Source: Riptortus pedestris
Taxonomy: Eukaryota; Arthropoda; Insecta; Hemiptera; Alydidae
NCBI GenBank assembly: GCA_019009955.1
Contig: CM032230.1
Coordinates: 22,222,501-22,286,500, forward strand
Reading direction: 5' to 3'
Length of the DNA: 64,000 nucleotides
Shown here piece by piece: positions 56,452 through 64,000 of this stretch. The notes below the pieces were generated by a model. That model searched no databases. It was not told the DNA's origin and saw only the letters and a program-made list of their open reading frames with translations. The number at the start of each line of letters is the position of its first letter. The stretch's first letter is position 1. A program made the position numbers and the translations under genes.

Positions 56452-56572
56452 AAATTTTGAACGGACCTCATTTTCGTCTTCTCCTGAGTAGGATCGTTGG
56501 ACATTTGAAGAACATTTCAGAAAATCACGTCATGAGTACGACCTCAATAGCTGATTTTCCTTAAGGGACAAG
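55628..56572 (-). mobile_element. Family A, full-length long subfamily
   Basis: The 3' edge is AAAAAAATCCGTCACGCAGG with hairpin. The long-subfamily middle and core follow. The tract is TA (56408-56440) flanked by CA runs. The 5' end is CTGATTTTCCTTAAGGGA. About 945 bp, matching 57874-58822 in opposite orientation. Confidence 0.9.
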
Positions 56573-56760
56573 GAACGTTCAAAAAGGAAATCACGAAACG
56601 ACGTGAAAAAAAAAAAGACCATATGACGGCGTCGATAAAAAAAGCTAATCCTTATAGACATGTAAACAACTACGCAACGGGGTAAATTCAATCGCTAAAA
56701 TGAACAAATAATAGCTAAATAAAGGACTACATAAATACAGGAAATTCTAAGGGACTAGAC
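56573..56760. other. Short unassigned gap
   Basis: No feature seen. Confidence 0.3.
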
Positions 56761-56761
56761 A

Positions 56762-57005
56762 ACTGAGGAGTTAACATTCAAACCGTGCTTTGTCCATTTG
56801 TTTCATGCAAAGTGTGCTTGGTCCAATTTATTATACTTATTACGCTAAACTATTTTAACAATGTATCTCATTGATAAAACATTTATTTAAACCATATAGG
56901 AGTATTTTTCATTACAAAAAACAAATATATATATGTTTTATATTCGGTTTCCTAAAAAGTACATTCATCCGGACAAAGCACGGTTTGAATGTTACCTCCT
57001 CAACT
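56762..57005. mobile_element. MITE-like TIR element, about 245 bp
   Basis: TAACATTCAAACCGTGCTTT plus GTCC at the left end (56773-56796) is repeated inverted at 56971-56995 as GGACAAAGCACGGTTTGAATG plus TTAC. The outer part CTGAGGAG/CTCCTCAA also pairs. No coding sequence; the superfamily is not determined, and a target duplication is not clear. Confidence 0.6.
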
Positions 57006-57009
57006 AATT

Positions 57010-57320
57010 TTCAGCAATTTAAAGAAATTTTTCAAAAATCCCATCATAAGAACGACCTCAATAACTGATTTCGCTAAGGAAAATATGCTGAACTGCTACC
57101 GCTAGAGTAACAACAGACACACACATATTTTATATTTATATATACAATTTGGAACTGACCTCATTTTCTAGCAGATTTCACTTAGGGATAATCAGCTATT
57201 GAGGTAGTACTCATGTTTCCTCATCTATTAGCTAGGATTGATGGAAATTTGTGAGAATACTTCGTAAATCATCATGAGTACGTCAATAGCTGATTTCCCT
57301 CAAAGAATATCTGATAAAAC
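57010..57320 (-). mobile_element. Family A 5' parts with an inserted solo 5' end
   Basis: 57010-57090 is one minus-strand 5' end. 57091-57320 is another, split at ACCTCATTTTC|TCCTCATC by 57169-57211. That insert is the first 45 or so bases of a plus-strand family A 5' end (TAGCAGATTTCACTTAGGG to GTAGTACTCATG). Confidence 0.7.
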
Positions 57321-57388
57321 GCAACGTAAACTGTTAGAAAAATAAAATAACTCTATTAGTTTTATTGTTAGCCGTTATTATAATTTGA

Positions 57389-57653
57389 AGTAGTAGGTGA
57401 TAGTCGGGTTTCGGCTAATGAAGTTTTCTAAATTCTTCTTTTAGAGGATTTTTTATTTGCTGCATTATGCTGACTGGGCAGTCATAATGTAGTCTCCACT
57501 GTTTACAGTTCGTGCTCTCTGCTCTTCCCCATATAAAAAAACTGCTCTGAAGAAGGGAACCAACGGTTGTCCGAAACTGTCAGCAAATAAAAAATCCCCA
57601 AAAAGAAGAATTTGAAAACTTTATTAGCCGAAACCTAACTATCACCTACTACT
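57389..57653. mobile_element. Long-TIR element, 265 bp, with ribozyme-like core
   Basis: About 73-base terminal inverted repeats (57389-57462 and 57581-57653) begin AGTAGTAGGTGATAGT and share TTTCGGCTAAT and GGATTTTTTATTTGCTG at roughly 90 percent. They are flanked by TTGA on both sides. The non-TIR part carries CTGAAGA and CGAAAC around a hairpin (see the ncRNA entry). It lies at the left edge of repeat B. Confidence 0.75.
57543..57585 (+). ncRNA. Hammerhead-like motif (candidate, degenerate)
   Basis: TGCT is followed by CTGAAGA, a stem GGGAACC-AAC-GGTTGTCC, CGAAA, CTGTC and AGCA. CUGANGA, a closing stem, then GAAA and a UH cleavage-type site, with TGCT/AGCA able to pair as stem I, is the hammerhead order known in Penelope-like and related elements. 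Stem III would be only two pairs with a one-base loop, so activity is doubtful. Confidence 0.35.
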
Positions 57654-57873
57654 TTGAGGTATAAAATAACTCTGTTAGCATACAAACTACAATACGCAAA
57701 ATAAATGCTATACTGCTTGAACAGGCGTGCTCCTTCAGATGTCGGAAGTTAAACCATAAATGCTGTCATATACATGTCTATCATAGCTCAAAATTGATTA
57801 CAGCCACATTGTGGTCGTCCTCACCGCCTTCCTACATTTATTTATTTATTAATTTTTTTTCTAAAATCATATG
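57654..57873 (+). repeat. Repeat B, right part
   Basis: AAAATAACTCTGTTAGC, GCTCCTTCAGATGTCGG, CATTGTGGTCGTCCTC and CCTACATTTATTTATTTATT. The left part is displaced by the 265-bp element. Confidence 0.65.
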
Positions 57874-58822
57874 TTTTTTAGCAGATTTCCCTTAAGGGAA
57901 ATCAGCTATTGAGGTTGTACTCATGACGCGTTTTTCGAAATTTTTCATTAAATGTCCATCGATCCTACCTAGTAGATGACGAAAATGAGGTCCGTTCAAA
58001 ACTGAATATATTTGTCTGTTACCGCTCTAGCGGTCGCAATTATTCTTTAATCGTTACCAAACTCGATATTTAGTCGTTTTATGTAAAAAGAAAGATAAAG
58101 TTCGTTAAAAGCTGAAATCGGACTAGTGGGAGAGGGGGAGGGGTTAGCGGGGAGGATTTTAGAAAAATCAAAATATCTCCGTTACTATACGACAGATCAA
58201 AAAATGTATAGAACCAATCTTGTTGCAAATTAAATGTACAATAATTATTGTTATATATTCTCTATCTTGAATATTAACCGAGATATTAGCATTTTTCAGT
58301 TTTCAGCCTTAAGCAAACCCCCATTTCTACTCATTTTACATAAACAATACACAGTTATATAATAAACCACATTATTTGAAGCTTAAATACAAAATATTGT
58401 TTTCCAGAGACCTTTATTATACGAGATAGATGCATATATGTTCTTGTGACAACCCCCCTCCCCATCTTAGGGTCTTCGATTACTAAAATTTGATTGATTG
58501 AGATAAGAATAATTCTGACTCATTATTAATTACAGTAATAGATATAGTAAATACTTCTCAAGAAAATTCATAATGTGGTATATTTCAGTAATTATTTTTC
58601 TTTCCGGTGTGAGCGGGTAGACCGGTTTGTTTACAGTTCTAATGCTTCCTGTCGGCAGGTTATTAAAATTGGCTGAAACATTTCTTGTTTCCGTTTTATC
58701 TCTTCACTTAATATTCACGATGACGTTGTGTTACCAATATGTAGAATTACATATTACTAAACTTCACGAGGGAAATCTGCTTAGTTTACGCAGCACATGC
58801 GTGACAGAATTTCTAATTATAG
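57874..58822 (+). mobile_element. Family A, full-length long subfamily (plus reference)
   Basis: TTTTAGCAGATTTCCCTTAA opens it. There is almost no TA tract (58006-58012). ACCGCTCTAGCGGT, the core, CAAACCCCCATTTCTAC and the long-subfamily tail follow. CACGAGGGAAATCTGC and the hairpin ACGCAG-CACA-TGCGT end it. Repeat B's tail is immediately to the left. Confidence 0.92.
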
Positions 58823-59839
58823 ACTTTGTTTACTCTTTTTCTTGTTTTCATTCCGTCATGTTCTGTACACAATAAATCTCTTTAAACCCAGTTCGTACCT
58901 TTCCCACTAACTCGCGCCATAACATAATGACGGATTGGGAGATAACTATTTTTTTCCGGAACATTCATTGACAAATGTCGAGAAATTTTAAGTACAGACA
59001 CCATTGAAATGACCAATACATGAGTAAAAACAATGTAAGGAAACATAAATGTCGAAGTTACAAGGTGACCCAACAACCTAACGGTTGTTGTTTCAATACA
59101 ACTGTTGAAAGTTAGGCGAAACAGCTTTCAACATAAACTTGTTAAACTTCTGCATTCCATTAAGTGTGGGCATTAGCTAAGTTCGATTTCCACTTAAGAG
59201 ATTTGACACAAACCCTTCTTATAACCAACCCGGAATACAAGTGCAAATTCAAAAATAACTAATGGGTCGCCTAAAAACATCCAAAGGAAGAGGATTTACT
59301 CATGAGTGCACACGGCTTCGTTAATGTAACAAGTACTAATACGAAATTTGTATACGTATTGGGTTACTAAGTCTAAAACCTAAAAAATCGAAACAACTTT
59401 CTCAATATTGGATTTAAAGAAAACGCCAAAAGCTTTCTGAAAATAATGAACTTCCTAAAGAGATTGATCATAAGAACGTTTCGGTTGCGACACAAAAAAA
59501 TCCACATTTTTCTCATATTCAAACGGCATACAAATAGACTTGGATTAATAGTAATATTAGAATTAAAAATAATACTTTTTTTAAAAAAATAGTCATTGTC
59601 AATTAATTATTTTATATATTTAATTTGTTATGAATTACACCTGATGCGATGGGTTATTTATATTCATTTTTATTTTCAGCTGGCGGTGAAGATGATGAAA
59701 CAGGTTGTTAATCAGAAACACTTTTGTGTTGCTTCTCACAATTTATTTTTAGAAACGCTTAGCGCTTCGGAAATTATATTCCCATCCTCAGGGCTACAAA
59801 CAATAAAGCACCATGAATAAGGGAAATGTGTATGTATGT
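58823..59839. other. Low-copy repeat block, unassigned DNA and a minus-strand motif
   Basis: 58838-58918 is the partner of 5450-5532. On the minus strand 59803-59757 reads CTGAGGA, a GGGAA..TTTCC hairpin, then CGAAGCGC, another hammerhead-like arrangement. A 74-codon plus frame at 59596-59820 has no known domain. Confidence 0.35.
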
Positions 59840-59840
59840 G

Positions 59841-59920
<80 letters not shown>

Positions 59921-60238
59921 AAATATAAATATTTGTTAATGCTCTAGCGGGTCGCAATTTTAGTTTCACAGTTACCAAACTTGACGTTAATCGTTTTACA
60001 TCAAATAAGAGCTAGTTCGTTAATGGCTCAATTCCGACATCTACGTGGAGGATTTAGAACTATTTCTTAAATATTAATTCTGCACAATTGAACTTCTAAT
60101 GTGTGTTATAATTTGTAGTCAGGCACTCTGCTATATGAATGAATGAATATGAATTTCCCTTCGTTTTTATATTAACCGGGACGTTAGCATTTTTTAGTTC
60201 TCAGTAAAACCCCTCTCCTCCACAAGTCATATTAACTT

Positions 60239-60240
<2 letters not shown>
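59840..60240 (+). mobile_element. Family A, diverged, TA and GA tract first
   Basis: TA (59844-59881) and GA (59882-59914) runs come first. Then TTGTTAATGCTCTAGCGGG, CAGTTACCAAACTTGACG, a decayed core, and CTCAGTAAAACCCCTCTCC. Both termini are missing. Confidence 0.7.
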
Positions 60241-60317
<77 letters not shown>

Positions 60318-60440
60318 TTTTGAACGGACCTCATTTTCGTCATCTCCTGGGTAGGATCAATGGACATTTGAAGAAAAATTTCGAAAATTTCGTCATGAGT
60401 AAAACCTCAATAGCTGATTTCCCTTAAGGGAAATCTGCTA
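60241..60440 (-). mobile_element. Family A, 5' end starting at the TA tract
   Basis: A long TA run (60241-60314) leads directly into GTTTTGAACGGACCTCATTT and an intact palindrome (CTTAAGGGAAATCTGCTAAT). The core is missing. Confidence 0.85.
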
Positions 60441-60680
60441 ATAAATGTATATAACAATATTTATAGTAAATGTAATTTTTATTAAGATTGTCTTAATAGT
60501 TTTTTGATACGACGTATAGTAACGAAAATATTTCGAATTTTCGAAATTCTCCCCCTTTAAACCCCCCTCCCCATAGTCCGAATTCAGCCATTAATGAACT
60601 TGATCTTTCTTTTACATAAAACGACTAAATATCGAGTTTGGCATTGATTAAAGAAGAATGCGACCGCTAGAGCGGTAACA

Positions 60681-60720
<40 letters not shown>

Positions 60721-60846
60721 GTTTTGAACGGACCTCATTTTCGTCATCTCCTAGGTACGATCGATGGACATTTGAAGAAAAATTTCGAAAATCACGTTAT
60801 GAGTAGGACCTCAATAGCTGATATCCCTTAAGGGAAATCTAATAAA
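60441..60846 (-). mobile_element. Family A, 5' two-thirds
   Basis: Begins inside the core (TGTATATAACAATATTTATA) and has the TA tract (60685-60717) and the 5' palindrome. With the previous entry it makes two 5' ends in tandem. Confidence 0.85.
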
Positions 60847-61315
60847 GTATATGGTCATTTATGATAGGTTCGTATAATGCAATCTCAGATTCAATACAAT
60901 GAGCACTGACAATACAATTTATGCTTCAGTTTCTCCTCTGCTAAAAACACAACCAGCTTTCATTTGGCTGATATGAAGGTTGAAGAGAGTGCCAAATAGA
61001 GTAGAGAGTGAAGCCTAGCAGAACATGGATGACCACCTGCTGCAAGTGATCTGAATCATCTCCACCTGCTCGCAGCTCCCGCCTTTATCACAAATAAGGC
61101 TTCCTTACTCCAATCGATCCCTTCCCTCAATATCCTCAAAGGAAGCCAGGCCAAGAAGAGCATTAACGATCTCCGAACAGAGCGCTCTAATATAAAAATC
61201 AGTTAAGCAGCTGCTATGATATAAACTAATCTTTAGCTTCAGACGAATCATTCAAATATTGAGTATTATATCTATCAAATAAAACGGTCCTTTCAACTTT
61301 AAGAACGCGAGTTAC
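60847..61315. other. Unassigned, GC-richer in the middle
   Basis: 60955-61190 has a coding-like base composition, but I found no frame with a recognisable motif on either strand. Confidence 0.35.
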
Positions 61316-61337
61316 TTTTAGCAGATTTCCCTTAAGG

Positions 61338-61399
<62 letters not shown>

Positions 61400-62912
61400 C
61401 TGTTAACGCTCTATATTTAATCGTTTTATGTAAAAAGGAAGATCAAGTTTGTTAATAGCTGAAATCCGACATGGGGGGAATTTTGAAAATTCTAAATATC
61501 TCCATTACTATAAGTCGGATCGAAAATTTGTATAGAACCAATCATATTACAAATTTAATGATCTATAAATGTCGTTCTATGCTTATTTTCTGTATTGTGA
61601 ACATAAACTGAGATATTTAGGTTTAATAGTTTACAGCCTTCAGCAGACTCCCACTTCTGCTCGTGTTAAACTAACAATAATCTGTTATATAATAAACCAC
61701 ATTATTTGTAATTTAAATGCCAAATATTGTTTTCAAGAGACCTACATTATACGCGGTACATGAGAATATGCTCTGATGACCCCTTAGTCCCGCCTGGAGG
61801 GGACAGATTTCTTGTTACCATATGTTTTTTATTTATTTAATATTCCAGGTTGTATTGTGTAGTCAGGATGTAGATTTATCTATTACTAGCTCAGATACCC
61901 GGCTTCGCTCGGGAATTCATTTGAGGATGAATGGTGATGGTATTTTTTTGGCAAGGCTTTACTTTGCAAAATATTTGGACATTTATCCGTCCCAGTGTTT
62001 AGGGTTAATACCCGTCGTTTCTGTGGATTTGTTAATAATCTATTATGTAAGACTTCACTATCCTCCATATCGTCATTATTTCCCGATTCCTGTGCATTAT
62101 GCATAGATTTAAATTATTAAGGAGAACATATTGACATTTATTTGAATCAATTTTTTAAGGTGAGGTACCTGGTAGTTCATTTTGAAACGAAGTGTTGAAC
62201 AAATTTCTCTAAATAACAAAATAAACAACTTTTGTTATGTGCACATTTGCCTTAACACCAATAGGAAATCACTATTATTAATTTCAGGCCTCCCTTATAA
62301 CCCCCAATCCTGCCCGTCCCTAGAAATGTTAGTATGGCTTATTATTATAATGCAGGCGTTAGTACTAATTCACATACCGAGTTTGGTTTAGTTCATTTGA
62401 GTCTTTTGTGCCAAATAAAATTGTGGACTCCCGCTAAAGTTTTAACGTATAACTCATTTATACTTAGGTATACGACAAAAGTGTATATAACAAAAGTTAC
62501 TTTAAATAACAAAATAAACAACTTTTGTTATGTGCATATTTGCCGAAAAACCAATAGAAAACGAAATATAGCTATTTTTAATTTCAGGCTTCCCCTATAA
62601 CCCCCACTCCTGTTCGCCTCAGAGAAAATTAATATAGCCTAAAGTCTAAGTTGGGTTAGTAGTAATATACGTATCAAGTTTCATAAAATTCGTTTCAGCC
62701 GTTTATGCGTGAAAAAGTAACAAACGAACAAACTAACATACACGAAAGAAACAAAATGCAGATATGGTGTCTATGACATGTGAAACGAAAAGTTATCGTG
62801 AAATTTCGCGAAAAAAATCAATGTACAGACAGAGGTTACAATTTTATATATATAGATTAAGCTTCACGAGGGAGATCTGCTTAGTTTAGGAAGCCCCAGA
62901 GTGACGGAATTT
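61316..62912 (+). mobile_element. Family A, long subfamily, split by repeat E
   Basis: The 5' palindrome AGCAGATTTCCCTTAAGG runs straight into a TA tract (61343-61396). The core and long tail continue to TGTAGATTTATCTATTAC (61890). After repeat E it resumes at AAGCTTCACGAGGGAGATC (62860) and ends GTGACGGAATTTTT. Confidence 0.82.
61891..62852 (+). mobile_element. Repeat E, complete insertion with internal duplication
   Basis: Begins TAGCTCAGATACCCGGCTTC (with the small hairpin CCCG-GCTTCG-CTCGGG) and ends ATTTTATATATATAGATT. A unit of roughly 290 bp is present twice (62185-62330 and 62480-62640). Near the 3' end AGTTTCATAAAATTCGTTTC and AGCCGTTTATGCGTG resemble sequences often seen near 3' ends of insect retroelements. 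A 94-codon frame at 61822-62106 has no domain I know. Confidence 0.65.
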
Positions 62913-63035
62913 TTATAAAATGATCACATGCTGCGATACAGTTATAACTCTTCCATATGATCTATATATTGCCTCCTAGGAATTACTACGTATTCATGAT
63001 TTCTCCAAATCGGCTTTCTGCCTATATAAATATAA

Positions 63036-63070
<35 letters not shown>

Positions 63071-63189
63071 TTGCCACTACGATGGATCAGCGGTCGAAGC
63101 CAGTTGTTTCTGTAAAAAAGATCATATGGTAATTCATATTCAGTTTGAAATACAGTCCCCTAGTGAATTACAGCATAAAGTATTTACAG
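62913..63189. other. Unassigned stretch
   Basis: Short TA repeats at 63034-63067; nothing else. Confidence 0.3.
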
Positions 63190-63190
63190 G

Positions 63191-63239
<49 letters not shown>

Positions 63240-63312
63240 ATTTTGAACGGACCTCGTTTTAGTTCTCCCCACTATTTTCACAAATCTCCTCATGAGTACA
63301 ACTTAAGTTAAA
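63190..63312 (-). mobile_element. Family A, 5' fragment with TA tract
   Basis: TA tract (63193-63236), then TTTTGAACGGACCTCGTTTT and TCATGAGTACAACTTAAG. The region between is shortened and the palindrome lost. Confidence 0.7.
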
Positions 63313-63953
63313 GCAGTGACGAGGTAAAGCCAGAGGAAGGTAGTAGTAGAGCTATCGAAACTCACCACATCGTGACGGAAAGACCGTTGAAGTAGAATGT
63401 CGATTTAGAGTAGAAGAATAAATCATACATGAACTGACTATTAACGTGATCCCTGGGAATAATAAAGGTTAATATTAATTCAAATATAAAAGCCAACTAT
63501 CAAATTCAGACAAAATAGTGGATTGATAATAAAAATACTTATCAAAGGACAATATTTTACAATATGCGAGCAACAAAAATTAAAGAATAGCAAAATTAGT
63601 GATGGTGAGGCAAAGGAGTGCGTAAGAGATAGTGAGTAGTTCTTGGCACTAATTGCATTTCATGGGCCACCTCTTAAATCTGAATAGGTAGTTGTAAGGT
63701 TTCTTCTAAGGCAGTGAAACGAAAACTTTCTGTAGCACATAACAAAATACTCCTTAGGCCTACGCAATATACTTTTAACTCCTGCTATTAAATAAAAATC
63801 AGGCAGTCGTTCAAGGCAACCAAATCTGATACATCACTATCTTTTCGAACAACTATTATTAGCAGTAAAAAAAGTCTACACTTAAAAGCCAAGGTAAAGA
63901 GAATGGAACGGATCCATTAAAAAATAAACCACATCTTAGCAAAAAGTTCCCTT
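63313..63953. other. Unassigned stretch
   Basis: No repeat family, domain or hairpin recognised. Confidence 0.35.
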
Positions 63954-64000
63954 TTAGCAGATTTCCCTTAAGGGAAATCAGCTATTGAGGTTGTACTCAT
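63954..64000 (+). mobile_element. Family A, 5' end, cut by window edge
   Basis: TTTTAGCAGATTTCCCTTAA and GCTATTGAGGTTGTACTCAT are identical to other intact 5' ends; the rest lies beyond the window. Confidence 0.9.

Noticed and set aside
59882..59914. GA tract as GAGA-factor regulatory site
   Set aside because: It is a continuation of the family A microsatellite; nothing nearby suggests a promoter.

Overview
The window is eukaryotic nuclear DNA, most likely from an arthropod and probably an insect. It is AT-rich, crowded with long TA microsatellites, and built almost entirely of interspersed repeats. The repeat types (tRNA-derived SINE, Helitron, Helentron-like elements, piggyBac, hAT, R2-like and RNase H-type LINE remnants) fit arthropod genomes; the species cannot be named. 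I found no intact host protein gene, no rRNA or stand-alone tRNA gene, and nothing prokaryotic. Most long open frames are translations of microsatellites or of one repeat family.

The dominant component is one family, here called family A: about sixty full, truncated and nested copies on both strands, covering by hand count over a third of the window. A full copy begins TTTT|AGCAGATTTCCC in a palindrome. It carries a TA microsatellite about 110 bases in, has a conserved core, and ends with GGGAAATCTGCT, a short hairpin ACGCAG-CCC-CTGCGT, and GACGGACTTTT. A terminal 5' arm repeated inverted but set inward at the 3' end, followed by a 3' hairpin and T-rich edge, is the architecture of Helentron (Helitron2) derivatives (HINEs, the class of Drosophila DINE-1). 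At least three 3'-half subfamilies (about 580-610, 710-730 and 945 bp) share one 5' half. In all family A entries the strand is the Helentron 5'-to-3' direction.

Layout. 1-2.2 kb: repeat fragments, a SINE and a decayed R2-like retrotransposon C-terminus cut by a family A copy. 2.9-7.5 kb: family A copies, a Helitron 3' end with PIF1 helicase remnant, and an RNase H LINE split by a family A fragment. 7.5-11.7 kb: SINEs, family A, and a gene-like module (repeat C) whose inverted second copy is at 18.8 kb. 12.0-13.6 kb: a 33-bp minisatellite. 13.6-26.9 kb: dense family A. 27-30 kb: sparse, mostly unique DNA. 30-41.4 kb: family A again, plus an internally deleted Helitron at 39.05-39.86 kb. 42.3-43.7 kb: a piggyBac transposase C-terminus beside a 764-bp hAT element with target duplications. 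43.8-64 kb: family A, SINEs, a decayed HTH transposase fragment, a 265-bp long-TIR element with a hammerhead-like core, and a family A copy interrupted by another repeat.

No gene set here works together as a pathway. The biology is that of nested mobile DNA: Helentron-like elements as main inhabitants, TA tracts as frequent breakpoints, and small promoter- or ribozyme-like modules carried among repeats.
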